DNA from: a virus
IMG/VR virus record: IMGVR_UViG_3300009149_000177
Location: 1-30,719 of that record
DNA: 30,719 nt
Strand: one strand, 5' to 3'
Both the position numbers and the translations under genes were made by a program. Below, piece after piece: positions 23,601 through 30,719 of this stretch; the stretch's first letter is position 1, and every line of letters begins with the position of its first letter. A model generated the notes under the pieces. The model was not told the DNA's origin. It ran no database searches and saw only the letters and a list, made by a program, of their open reading frames with translations.

Positions 23601-25917
23601 AATTTTCATTATTTTTATCTACATAGACTCTCCCATTAGTACTAATTGATGGGTTAATTAAGAAATATTTCGGGTCGTTTGTTGGAAAGTCATATATATT
23701 AGATGTGACTGATTGAGAGCCATTATTATATGTGAAACTAACGGTTTTAATATGGTCATAGAATTTCTCTAAATTAGAATTATATTGGTTTGCCATAGTT
23801 TGTACCGCACTTATGTTTTTCGGTGACACCAGTGCAGATGCTAAGTTAATTGCTTCGGCATTCGCATATAATTTCACATATGCCTCATTAACAATGACGT
23901 TTTGCTTATCTTTTCTTCTTTCATCTACTGGTTTTACGTAGAATGCTTCAGGTAGTGTGCCCTGAGTCAACATATAGAAACGTTTCATAAGTATTTGAAG
24001 CGTTTCACCTCTTATATCATCGCTGATGCCAAGATATGGACTTCTCGGAGTCGCCCCTCCAAGTGTTGAATCAAATGGAGATATTGGTATCCATTTATAT
24101 GTACCATCATCGGCTTGGTCATCTCTCAAATCATATTCTTGTCTTAACCTTCTTTGTTGCAGAAACGTATCGATGAAATCGTTAACGAGTTTCATTTCGG
24201 GGAATTGAACCTTTTTACTTAAATCAATAGGTGCAATTCGTTCTTCTCTACCATCTAGGTCTCGATTAACTATAAGGGGAAAAGAATATATTTCGGTGTC
24301 TGGATTTTCGGCATAACCACCATCACCTAAAATAATTTTTTTATTCGCATCGTTTTGGTGAGAATCGTATGCATCTTCAGATACAGTTCTTAATTTAGAA
24401 AAGAAGGTATCGACATCATCTAAAATAATCTTAAATATATTATATATCGAAGGAACCATCCCCAATTCTTCAGATACCATATTATTAATTGTAGTTGTTA
24501 TATTCATGGCAAGAGTATTTCTCTCCTTTTCTAATGCCACTTTTTGTTTGAATATCTTATAATAATATTTGCTAATATCTATCCCATAATAACTAACGTA
24601 TCCATCTGAGGAAGCCAATAATTGGGGATTTTGACTTATTTTTTTAGTGTCAACATTATAGCTATTGAGAAATTCTTTAGGGTCTTTAATATCATCATTT
24701 TCATATGTAATTGATGTTATTGAATCAACGCTACTTTTCAATAATTCTTTATAGGCAGTTAATGCATCATTAAAACCCTTATTGTTTTTAGTTTGGGGGT
24801 TTGCAAAATATTGTGGAGATGGTGCTGTATATGTTGGAGATGTCTCGGTATTATTACCTACTTTAATGCCAGTACCTGTAAGATAAGTAATAAAAAGTTT
24901 TTGACTTATCATACTTTTTTCACCGCTTGATTGTTCGGTTCCAATTACAGTATCAAATTCAGATATGGTATCGATTGAAGTTAGTTTTTCATCAGGGACC
25001 GAATTGATTTTCGGAAATATGTATTGAGTTGGTTCTCTCCAGACCAAATATGGTCTGCCCGGTACATTTAATGCTTCATTATCTATAAAATGATTTAAAA
25101 TCCCGTTAGGTCCATTAATCTCATTAATTTTTTCGAGGTCATCTAATACTTGTTCGTATCGTTTATTATCTTCATCGGATTCTAGTCTTTCAGAAACGGC
25201 TTTATATAAATTCTTTAGTTTTAAAATTAATTCATATGTATTTCTAGGTTCCTCATTAGGTGCTGGTATCATTGATTCCGCATCATCAATCAATGGTGCA
25301 TTTACTATGTACCTGAATAAAATATCAGACAATGGTGCAAATGTCATGGCAATAAAATTAGCATCAATGATAAAATTACCATTTGCTGAACTAAATTCTG
25401 ATGTATATTTAACAAGATGTAATCTATATGTTACTGGTTTACCATAATATCCTTTTACGGTTAGTGTGAATATTGGTGGAGGAAAATCAAATAATATCCT
25501 ATATGGAGAATCGGCTTGATTAAAAAATGCCAAACCTCTGAGGTCCACAAATTGAATGCTGACTTGAGGAATGAATGAGGAATTGATTACGATTTTAATA
25601 TTATTAATTCCAAAACCTTCGTAATGAGTATTGTTGCCAGTACTACCATCATAGTAGTTAGTCGTGAAGTTTAAATAATTTGGATTATCCCCTGTTTCAT
25701 CCTGATTATTTCCGATAAAATTTACTTTCTTGGATGATGTGGATTTTACATCGCTGTTTATAATAACTGTCCTACTCTTACTTTGTGCTGTTAACTCAGC
25801 AAATATGTACATGTCTTCGTAATCTGGAATTCCATTAACCACATCCGTGTTGATATTTACACTGTTAGGTTCTACCAACATTACATTACCATTAGTCTTA
25901 ATTATCTCTGGTCCCAT
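20611..25917 (-). CDS. Giant baseplate/tail protein with C-terminal GH25 muramidase
   Basis: A 1768-residue protein. The first ~230 residues are strand-rich (IKIVINSSFIPQVSIQFVDLRG, FPPPIFTLTVKGYYGKPVTYRLHLVKY), like a baseplate-hub or tail-tube-type domain. The centre has long helical and mixed segments. Residues ~1380-1500 (PIGETILNAEILINMMDDVNV onward) are again strand-rich and end in SVEHNITANKMTTSFSGTKLL, typical of phage tail hub proteins. Residues ~1546-1768 are a GH25 lysozyme: YGIDVSHHNG, FAFMKLTEG, SYYHFAR, LPVVLDLEED (catalytic Asp/Glu) and WTAWQFSPTG. It probably cuts peptidoglycan during infection. It sits alone on the minus strand inside the head cluster, with its own promoter motif. 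Confidence 0.85.
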   Translation of the reverse strand: MGPEIIKTNGNVMLVEPNSVNINTDVVNGIPDYEDMYIFAELTAQSKSRTVIINSDVKSTSSKKVNFIGNNQDETGDNPNYLNFTTNYYDGSTGNNTHYEGFGINNIKIVINSSFIPQVSIQFVDLRGLAFFNQADSPYRILFDFPPPIFTLTVKGYYGKPVTYRLHLVKYTSEFSSANGNFIIDANFIAMTFAPLSDILFRYIVNAPLIDDAESMIPAPNEEPRNTYELILKLKNLYKAVSERLESDEDNKRYEQVLDDLEKINEINGPNGILNHFIDNEALNVPGRPYLVWREPTQYIFPKINSVPDEKLTSIDTISEFDTVIGTEQSSGEKSMISQKLFITYLTGTGIKVGNNTETSPTYTAPSPQYFANPQTKNNKGFNDALTAYKELLKSSVDSITSITYENDDIKDPKEFLNSYNVDTKKISQNPQLLASSDGYVSYYGIDISKYYYKIFKQKVALEKERNTLAMNITTTINNMVSEELGMVPSIYNIFKIILDDVDTFFSKLRTVSEDAYDSHQNDANKKIILGDGGYAENPDTEIYSFPLIVNRDLDGREERIAPIDLSKKVQFPEMKLVNDFIDTFLQQRRLRQEYDLRDDQADDGTYKWIPISPFDSTLGGATPRSPYLGISDDIRGETLQILMKRFYMLTQGTLPEAFYVKPVDERRKDKQNVIVNEAYVKLYANAEAINLASALVSPKNISAVQTMANQYNSNLEKFYDHIKTVSFTYNNGSQSVTSNIYDFPTNDPKYFLINPSISTNGRVYVDKNNENFEGVYVIDGDVDVQTTEKKGSNPIDAFFGDTDNKKIFSGGDPAEHFFEFTKDNLIYIRDKIGKGYVTNDIDGIPLRTRYLSPREYFVDGSRNANFPGEGLDDAARQEIAYEQGNSAFTYARNKNESLLNQSLDIATHWSDILGSYDTSLIDTITGSSEMSSLLILSNFGYTASPFNKYPNSLNSIVFDTPAAVEVPAYYAPYLGALLTAIENDWVDEIKTFFMTGPGSNLPNRGFYILADLHDVENYLSEKDKQEMKTAYTAYMGKYNKNIRNGILGMYKDVKKNSTAGINFNSPGYIPTHAQIKASLYRYFLDENDKLKNEDKIDGTKALYFGNVLRNLIVRKNLLNYSQITFQIPTPNTSGYTSLKTINENGIGTLSAEAAKTINDNYFSALFQKLGQLVVERNNEVKEEEEELKRSKGDSDVINQLYYSFKNINDKWLTGTAKPKGIGGYPFNADGKRMIDLFAFVDRGMNPIGETILNAEILINMMDDVNVSLFTVLSQLLSLNGFEFFPLQNFLSFESETSWTDSFKIYDGTISDEEKTYFVCMYIGGTSSYPSVSGNGFQNDGIIDITEPGVKGFEKSTTASQYTENQNQVANDDFPFSEVRAFRVRFGEQNQSMFTDMKIDSKEYPETNESIQILSRLAGDNNPDAGVPKGQNLYNLYENRSYKATVTGFGNATIQPTQYFQLENIPLFNGAYIILSVEHNITANKMTTSFSGTKLLKYPMPRVLDPVALMNFDSQSIGEFTARALSTGRTAKNMSKVRLDQLDSEYGIDVSHHNGVIDWKKVKADGVTFAFMKLTEGMTYYSGDEPDYDINTSISNALKNKINLSYYHFARFGRTTDPVQDGYDDATNFIIRLNALDKKPELPVVLDLEEDCFNTGDNYKWSNTNQSINEYTESFINTMGDAGYDVMIYCRTGLINQWGLNNFSKYPFWVARYMDTITNNPESNEPTVPKEWKDGWTAWQFSPTGMVNGVKSNVDINAMKKNYIKKYT

Positions 25918-25932
25918 TCTTCGGAATTTTCA

Positions 25933-25942
25933 TATAAATACC
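25933..25942 (-). promoter_or_regulatory. Phage promoter motif (GGTATTTATA) for the baseplate gene
   Basis: GGTATTTATA on the minus strand, 15 bases before the ATG at 25917; divergent from the motif at 25990. Confidence 0.55.
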
Positions 25943-25989
25943 TCTTAATAAAAAATGTAAAGAACTATAGTACTCTTCGGTAGGTTCTG

Positions 25990-25999
25990 ACTATTTATT
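25990..25999 (+). promoter_or_regulatory. Phage promoter motif (ACTATTTATT)
   Basis: Ends 13 bases before the ATG at 26013. Confidence 0.55.
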
Positions 26000-26012
26000 A
26001 TAAAACTAAAAA

Positions 26013-26423
26013 ATGATATTTCTCGAAATAGCTAATCATACCCATCCCATTTGGCATAACGTATTCTTTTACCTGTTTGTCAGTGTTTTTATCCTAGCTA
26101 CTATGGGGATAATGACGATAGTGGGTGCTTTAAAGAGAAAAAACAAAAACTCAGAATTGATAGAGCATCAATATGTTGCAAGAATTGATAATATCCGAAA
26201 AGAAAATGAGGAGAAACTCGAAAATATTAGAGTTGAAATGCTTAAGCGTGAGGAAGAAAGAAGTCGTCAATGGATGGAAAGCGAGAAAGAAACTCTCCAT
26301 GTCTTAAATGGGGTCTCAAATCTTTTGGACCTTAATGATAGATTCGATAAGAGTAGATTAGATGATATCTCAGAAGTTGTGAATGAAATCAATAATAAGA
26401 TTGAAAATTTAAAACAGAAATAA
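26013..26423 (+). CDS. Membrane-anchored coiled-coil protein sharing a module with the receiver protein
   Basis: A 136-residue protein. A short lumenal N-terminus (MIFLEIANHTHPIWHN) is followed by one transmembrane helix at ~17-40 (VFFYLFVSVFILATMGIMTIVG), then basic KRKNKN, so the C-terminus should face the cytoplasm. Residues ~50-90 are a charged coiled coil. Residues ~75-136 (LKREEERSRQ ... EKETLHVLNGVSNLLDL) match the C-terminal tail of the receiver protein at 1292 almost position by position. It starts a plus-strand unit ahead of the prohead protease. A role in anchoring or signalling at the membrane is plausible; a T4-like prohead initiation anchor is another possibility. Neither is shown. 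Confidence 0.65.
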   Translation: MIFLEIANHTHPIWHNVFFYLFVSVFILATMGIMTIVGALKRKNKNSELIEHQYVARIDNIRKENEEKLENIRVEMLKREEERSRQWMESEKETLHVLNGVSNLLDLNDRFDKSRLDDISEVVNEINNKIENLKQK

Positions 26424-26431
26424 AATATCTC

Positions 26432-26581
26432 ATGACAAAGAAAATCGAAAAACTCAGAGAGATTAATGCTATTATAAACGAGAAATTAATAGAGTTGGAG
26501 ACCTTTATGTTTGTCGAGAAAATATATGAAGCCAAGGAAACCATACCAAAAGAAAGACCCCAAAGCGAATTATATAACTAA
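26432..26581 (+). CDS. Small helical protein, 49 residues
   Basis: ATG at 26432, eight bases after the previous stop, to TAA at 26579-26581. A single charged amphipathic helix: KKIEKLREINAIINEKLIEL, then FMFVEKIYEAKE and a polar end. It contains INE and LIE tripeptides. Probably co-transcribed with the membrane protein. No family recognised. Confidence 0.5.
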   Translation: MTKKIEKLREINAIINEKLIELETFMFVEKIYEAKETIPKERPQSELYN

Positions 26582-26594
26582 AACACCAATTAAA

Positions 26595-26604
26595 ACTATT
26601 TATA
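26595..26604 (+). promoter_or_regulatory. Phage promoter motif (ACTATTTATA) for the protease
   Basis: Ends 13 bases before the ATG at 26618. Confidence 0.6.
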
Positions 26605-26617
26605 AAAAACATTTGCG

Positions 26618-27334
26618 ATGTTAAAGAAACAATTAAGTAAGATATTAGAGGAAGGCGAAACGGGGTTCGGTATATTAATTGAGCACGATGCCGGATATTT
26701 GGGTTCTGATATTAATAAGGATATTCTTAATGAAGGTTTTGAACTTAAACCCAATGAACCAGTTCTAGTTAACTGTATTCTACAGAAATGGGGAGTTAAG
26801 AATAAGAACGGAAGAATCTACCCACAAGACGTTTTAGTTCCACAGGTTGAGGCTTATCAGGAACTGGTAATGTCGAACAGTGCGGTATCTGAAGCCGACC
26901 ATCCCGATTCGAGTATTATTTCCCTACAAAACATCTCACATATGATTACTAAGATGTGGTGGGGAAAAGGTGATAAGGAAAATATCTTATATGGTCAGTT
27001 AAAACTTATTGTATCTCCGGGTTATATCAAAATGGGTATAGTTTCGGTAATTGGTGACAAAATCGTTCTCTACCTCCAAAATAAAATCAAGCTCGGTATT
27101 TCAAGCCGTGGTGTTGGAACCCTGAAAGAAATTAATGGTGAGAATATGGTTCAGGATGATTTCGAACTAATTGGTTTTGACCTCGTGGCAACTCCAAGCA
27201 CACCCGGAGCATATCTTTTCCCTGAGAAACAGGGTGACATGAGTTTCGGTGAAGGTTATACTAAGAAAAACGGCATATACCTTAAAGAAGAAGACGATAA
27301 GAGAAAGAATGCAATCAATAAATTCTTGTTATAA
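26618..27334 (+). CDS. Prohead protease (gp21-like)
   Basis: A 238-residue serine protease of the T4 gp21 / herpes-assemblin type. Probable catalytic residues are H95 (SEADHP), S162 or S163 (KLGISSRGVG) and D188 (IGFDLVATPSTPGAY), in the expected order. The N-terminal region has DILNE|GFEL, a possible self-processing site. In T4 this enzyme is packed in the prohead, removes the scaffold and trims capsid and internal proteins at (L/I)xE. Its position before scaffold and capsid genes is the T4 order 21-22-23. Confidence 0.92.
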   Translation: MLKKQLSKILEEGETGFGILIEHDAGYLGSDINKDILNEGFELKPNEPVLVNCILQKWGVKNKNGRIYPQDVLVPQVEAYQELVMSNSAVSEADHPDSSIISLQNISHMITKMWWGKGDKENILYGQLKLIVSPGYIKMGIVSVIGDKIVLYLQNKIKLGISSRGVGTLKEINGENMVQDDFELIGFDLVATPSTPGAYLFPEKQGDMSFGEGYTKKNGIYLKEEDDKRKNAINKFLL

Positions 27335-27420
27335 AAACGCATAATATAATTATAAAAAATTGGATATGCAAGAAAATTGGGTGAGATTTTATTAAAAATT
27401 ACACTTTTTCGTAATGAGAA

Positions 27421-27430
27421 TATATTTATA
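27421..27430 (+). promoter_or_regulatory. Phage promoter-like motif (TATATTTATA)
   Basis: TATTTATA core 35 bases before the ATG at 27466, preceded by A/T rather than AG. Confidence 0.4.
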
Positions 27431-27465
27431 TAAAAATTACAGTATTAGATACGACAATTTAAAAG

Positions 27466-29004
27466 ATGGGCGAAATGAACAAATCATCAGTAGTTAAAGA
27501 GGCTTTGGCTGAATTTAAGGAAATTCAAGAAGCTGCTGTGGCTAATGCGAAAGATGCTCTGGCGAAGAAAATGCCGGAAAATTTTAACGAAATTTTAAAA
27601 GAAGAATTAAATAAAAAAAATAATAAAGCTAAAGAGTCTTATAAAAAACTAGACGAGGCTAAAGAGTCTGAGAAATCAGATGAAGATGAATCAAACAAAG
27701 AAGAATCTGATATGAAGAATCAAAACAAAGAGACCAAAAAGGTTGTAAAAGAAGCTGAAGAAAATCAGCCATTTGATAAGAAGGCTCCAGAAGTGGGACC
27801 GGATGTTGTAAAAGAAGAACGTGAAAAAGATTTTATGGGTGACGTTGAAAGCGATACCCCTAATATCCACACACCTCTTCCAGAGGATGGTGATACTTTC
27901 ACTGAAAAAATCACTACCAAGCAAGATACTCTTGCAAATAAAACAACGGTCAAAGAGGAATTTGATATGACAGGTATGGATGCAAACAGTGTAGGTTCTG
28001 CACTTGAAAATGCTGATGCTGAAGACGAAATCATCACTATGGATGAGATTGAAAGTAGCCTTAATGAAATTGAGACTATCAATACCAATCCCAAAAGTGG
28101 TCCTGATGACGGAATCGCATATGATAAATTAGTTAGTATGAGAAATCAGATTGACGAAATGATTCAGGGTATTGGCGAACAAAAAAATCAAGGCGGTAAG
28201 CAGAGTATCCCCGGACGTGAGAATGGCGGTCCTACTACAGCAATGATTGATGAAGAAGAAGTCGCAGAACAAAAAAATCATGGTGGAAAAGGCGCAAACA
28301 AAGTAAATGATGGCGGTCCTACTACAGCAATGATTGATGAGGAAGAAATCACTGATGCAGATGTTGAAGCCGTATTAGGTGGAGGTGCAGAAGAAATTGA
28401 TGAAAACTTACCTCATACCCAAACTCATGCAAACGCAAGAAAAACTGGTGCTCAAAACAATACCAACTATGGTAAAGCGGACAGACTACGTGATGCAGTA
28501 AAAAATGAGTCATCAATAAAGATTGGTAGTTTAATCCAAGAGAATAAGAATCTCACTAAGAAATTAAACGAAACCAAAAAGGAAAAGGAAGCTCAAACCA
28601 AATTAAATGAAGAGTTCCAATCTGCACTTGACAAGTATCGCAATCAATTGAGAGAAATGGCAACATTCAATACCAACTTAGCGCATGTAAATAACCTATT
28701 GGTAAATGAAGGATTGGCGTTAACCCAAGAAGATAAAATTAAAATTATCAACGAATTTAAAAAAGTTGATACCATCGAAGAATCACAGAAAAAGTATAAG
28801 AGTTTCCTTACAGAAATGAAGGCGAGTAAGCCTACTTTGACTGAAAGTATTGAAACCAAGGCGAGTTCCTCTATTGCGCCTTCGGCTTCGAAACAAGTTG
28901 ATGAAGCGAAAGAAGTAACTGCTTATAAAAACGATGAACACATCAATAAGATGAAAAGGTTAATCGAATATCATGAGACTAGAGGAAGTAAAAAAATAAT
29001 TTAA
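27466..29004 (+). CDS. Prohead scaffold/core protein (gp22-like by position)
   Basis: A 512-residue, very acidic, helix-rich protein between protease and capsid, the place of T4 gene 22. N-terminal ~70 residues are coiled coil (KEALAEFKEIQEAAVANAKD, KEELNKKNNKAKE). The middle is acidic and Gly-containing, with two ~29-residue tandem repeats (GGPTTAMIDEEE). The C-terminal half has a coiled coil at ~350-400 (IQENKNLTKKLNETKKEKE). Many LNE/LxE sites (SSLNE|IE, KKLNE|TK, TKLNE|EF) fit complete breakdown by the protease during maturation. Sequence likeness to gp22 itself is weak; the call rests on context and composition. An alternative start is ATG at 27475. Confidence 0.72.
   Translation: MGEMNKSSVVKEALAEFKEIQEAAVANAKDALAKKMPENFNEILKEELNKKNNKAKESYKKLDEAKESEKSDEDESNKEESDMKNQNKETKKVVKEAEENQPFDKKAPEVGPDVVKEEREKDFMGDVESDTPNIHTPLPEDGDTFTEKITTKQDTLANKTTVKEEFDMTGMDANSVGSALENADAEDEIITMDEIESSLNEIETINTNPKSGPDDGIAYDKLVSMRNQIDEMIQGIGEQKNQGGKQSIPGRENGGPTTAMIDEEEVAEQKNHGGKGANKVNDGGPTTAMIDEEEITDADVEAVLGGGAEEIDENLPHTQTHANARKTGAQNNTNYGKADRLRDAVKNESSIKIGSLIQENKNLTKKLNETKKEKEAQTKLNEEFQSALDKYRNQLREMATFNTNLAHVNNLLVNEGLALTQEDKIKIINEFKKVDTIEESQKKYKSFLTEMKASKPTLTESIETKASSSIAPSASKQVDEAKEVTAYKNDEHINKMKRLIEYHETRGSKKII
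28177..28341 (+). repeat. Tandem in-frame repeat in the scaffold gene
   Basis: Two copies of about 87-90 bp. Both contain GAACAAAAAAATCA (28177 and 28267) and a 30-base identical segment beginning TGGCGGTCCTACTACAGC (28224 and 28311). The protein repeat is EQKN-[QH]-GGK ... GGPTTAMIDEEE. Confidence 0.8.
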
Positions 29005-29030
29005 GTAAAAAATTTAAAAACATAAATAAA

Positions 29031-30719
29031 ATGGGATTTTTAACCGAAAGTGGAGATGTTGGAAACATTGGATTAAAGCAACTCCGTGAACAAAGAGAAG
29101 TAACAACCAACCGTTGGGAAAAGATTGGTTTGTTAGAAGGATTAGAAGGTAACGTAAAAGAAAACTGCGCTCAGTTATTTGAGAACCAGTTGTCACACAT
29201 GATTAATGAGTCTTCAGACTCATCAAACAGTGGACAGTTCGAAACCGTTGCTTTTCCAGTAATCCGAAGAGTATTTGCTAAATTGTTAGCAAACGACATC
29301 GTGTCTGTACAGGCACTGAACCTACCTATTGGTAAGTTATACTACATTAACCCTAAGACCAGTGTTAGAGTTGACTCTACTACTGCTCCTTGGGCAGAAC
29401 AAGCTCTTGGAGTACATACTTCACCTGACGGTGCGTATGGAAATGCTGCTGACAAAGCTGCAACCGCAAGAACTCAGTTCGAAGACCGTTCATTATATGA
29501 TGCATTCTATGCAACTCAGTATGGTGAAGAAGGAACTTCATTGTTTGACCGTTCAAAAGGCGACATCACCGTTGTAACTGGTGCAACTACTGCATCTACA
29601 TGGGTAAATGGTGTCGATAAATTTGTACAACTTGCAGTTGGTGGAATTTATTCTACTGAGCAAGGTAAATTAGTTGGACCTACTGGTGTTCCTATGGACA
29701 CTGAGAGTTTCCTTGCTGGTTTAAAAGTAACTTATGCTAATGATTTAGTTGCACCTGCACCTTATGCAAGCGAAGGTATTAGTGCTGGTGACAGCATTCC
29801 TTACAACGTAAAAGTACAGAAATACGGACAAGCAATTGTAAGCGAAGACGGTGTTCTCATTCTTCTTGCTGACCTACAGTATGCAGGAACCAATGGTTAC
29901 CAGCCAATGAGTGCTTCAACCACTGGTGGAACATGGACTGTTACATACAGAACATACAGCGACCTTGAGGAAGACTCAAGAATGGCTGAAGTTACCTTCC
30001 AATTAGACCAAGTTACTGTTTCTGTTGAAACACGTAAAATGCGTGCTATGTGGACTCCTGAATTGGCACAAGACGTGTCAGCATTCCATAACATTGATGC
30101 CGAAGCAGAATTAACTGCATTGTTATCAGAGCAAATGGCTGCTGAGATTGACCGTGAAATTCTCCGTGACCTTCGTAGAGGCGCAGCTTGGACTGCACGT
30201 TGGGACTATAATGGACTTCGTAAGCAAGGTAGTACTAACCAGTATTATGGCGTACAGAAGGACTGGAACCAAACATTGGTTACCAAAATCAACCAGATTT
30301 CAGCACAAATTCACAAGGCAACCCTCCGTGGTGGCGCATCTTGGGTAGTTGTTTCTCCTGAAGTATCTGCTGTATTTGATGACCTTGAGTATTTCCACGT
30401 ATCTAATGCTGCTCCAGAGCAGGATAAGTACAACATGGGTATCGAGAAAATCGGAACTCTTAGTGGACGTTACTTAGTGTATCGTGACCCTTATTCACCA
30501 GCTAACACTGTGCTTATTGGTCACAAAGGAACTAGCATCTTGGAAACAGGATACATCTACGCTCCTTATGTACCTATGCAGTTGACTCCTGTAATGTACA
30601 ATCCATTCGATTTCACTCCGATTCGTGGTATCATGACTCGTTATGCAAAGAAAATGGTATTGAACAGATACTATGGACGTATCTTCTGCGATGGTCTTCA
30701 GACCTTCGGAATTGGTGAC
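29031..30719 (+). CDS. Major capsid protein (gp23-like), 3' end outside the window
   Basis: ATG at 29031, 26 bases after the scaffold stop, open for 563 codons to the right edge (T4 gp23 has 521). Hallmarks: VSVQALNLPIGKLYYI (T4 has a similar VQPMNSPTG) and RKMRAMWTPELAQDVSAFH, then DAEAELTALLSEQMAAEIDREI, the most conserved part of the family. Residues 1-60 end in HMINE|SSD, an IxE|S site where the prohead protease probably removes the N-terminal peptide (T4 cuts after E65). Codon use is visibly richer in C/G-ending codons (ACC, CGT, GGT, AAC) than in neighbours, as expected for the most expressed gene. No promoter motif lies directly in front, so it may be transcribed from upstream. Confidence 0.95.
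   Translation, partial: MGFLTESGDVGNIGLKQLREQREVTTNRWEKIGLLEGLEGNVKENCAQLFENQLSHMINESSDSSNSGQFETVAFPVIRRVFAKLLANDIVSVQALNLPIGKLYYINPKTSVRVDSTTAPWAEQALGVHTSPDGAYGNAADKAATARTQFEDRSLYDAFYATQYGEEGTSLFDRSKGDITVVTGATTASTWVNGVDKFVQLAVGGIYSTEQGKLVGPTGVPMDTESFLAGLKVTYANDLVAPAPYASEGISAGDSIPYNVKVQKYGQAIVSEDGVLILLADLQYAGTNGYQPMSASTTGGTWTVTYRTYSDLEEDSRMAEVTFQLDQVTVSVETRKMRAMWTPELAQDVSAFHNIDAEAELTALLSEQMAAEIDREILRDLRRGAAWTARWDYNGLRKQGSTNQYYGVQKDWNQTLVTKINQISAQIHKATLRGGASWVVVSPEVSAVFDDLEYFHVSNAAPEQDKYNMGIEKIGTLSGRYLVYRDPYSPANTVLIGHKGTSILETGYIYAPYVPMQLTPVMYNPFDFTPIRGIMTRYAKKMVLNRYYGRIFCDGLQTFGIGD

Overview
The window is a piece of a large, AT-rich T4-like myovirus genome. A head-morphogenesis cluster identifies it: a gp17-type terminase large subunit, a gp20-type portal protein (interrupted by an intein), a gp21-type prohead protease, a scaffold-like core protein and a gp23-type major capsid protein that runs off the right end. 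Genes lie back to back or overlap by a few bases, and no start codon has a clear Shine-Dalgarno sequence. Instead, most transcription units begin 13-24 bases downstream of a strand-specific motif close to AGTATTTATA. The missing SD, the base composition, the GH25 lysozyme and the gene style suggest a Bacteroidota host; this is inference, not proof.

Layout. 1-385: C-terminus of a Ser/Arg/Thr-rich protein. 386-1185 (minus): three overlapping small genes ending in a cyclic-phosphate-processing receiver-like (cREC) protein. 1292-1849: a receiver-domain protein. 1858-4156: an accessory tRNA island (minus strand) with six recognisable tRNA genes, a tRNA with an abnormal anticodon arm among them, plus a degenerate tRNA-Cys-like element, a 40-nt tRNA remnant and three HNH endonucleases (one intact, one stop-interrupted, one reduced to its catalytic domain). 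4264-4840 (minus): a small ORF and two short promoter-to-terminator units, one apparently non-coding. 4938-6006: two unknown genes. 8914-6007 (minus): a LamG-like fibre/adhesin, a candidate ADP-ribosyltransferase-fold protein and a zinc-ribbon protein. 9042-14257: acidic and putatively prohead-associated proteins, a minimal nucleotidyltransferase, a membrane protein and unknowns. 14271-14412: two tandem structured RNA units with covarying stems just before terminase. 14449-20614: terminase, portal with intein, and a probable core protein. 25917-20611 (minus): a 1768-residue baseplate/tail protein ending in a GH25 muramidase. 26013-30719: a membrane-anchored coiled-coil protein whose C-terminus matches that of the receiver protein, then protease, scaffold and major capsid protein.

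How the parts fit. Protease, scaffold, capsid, portal and several acidic proteins would build and mature the prohead. Many proteins here carry (L/I)xE tripeptides of the kind cut by T4 gp21, including one 17 residues into the ART-like protein, which recalls T4 Alt (packaged, cut and injected). Terminase would then fill the head. The strongest candidates for undescribed biology are the paired covarying hairpins before terminase, the module shared by the receiver protein and a membrane protein, the near-leaderless promoter architecture, the two small transcripts at 4420-4840, and the unusual tRNAs.
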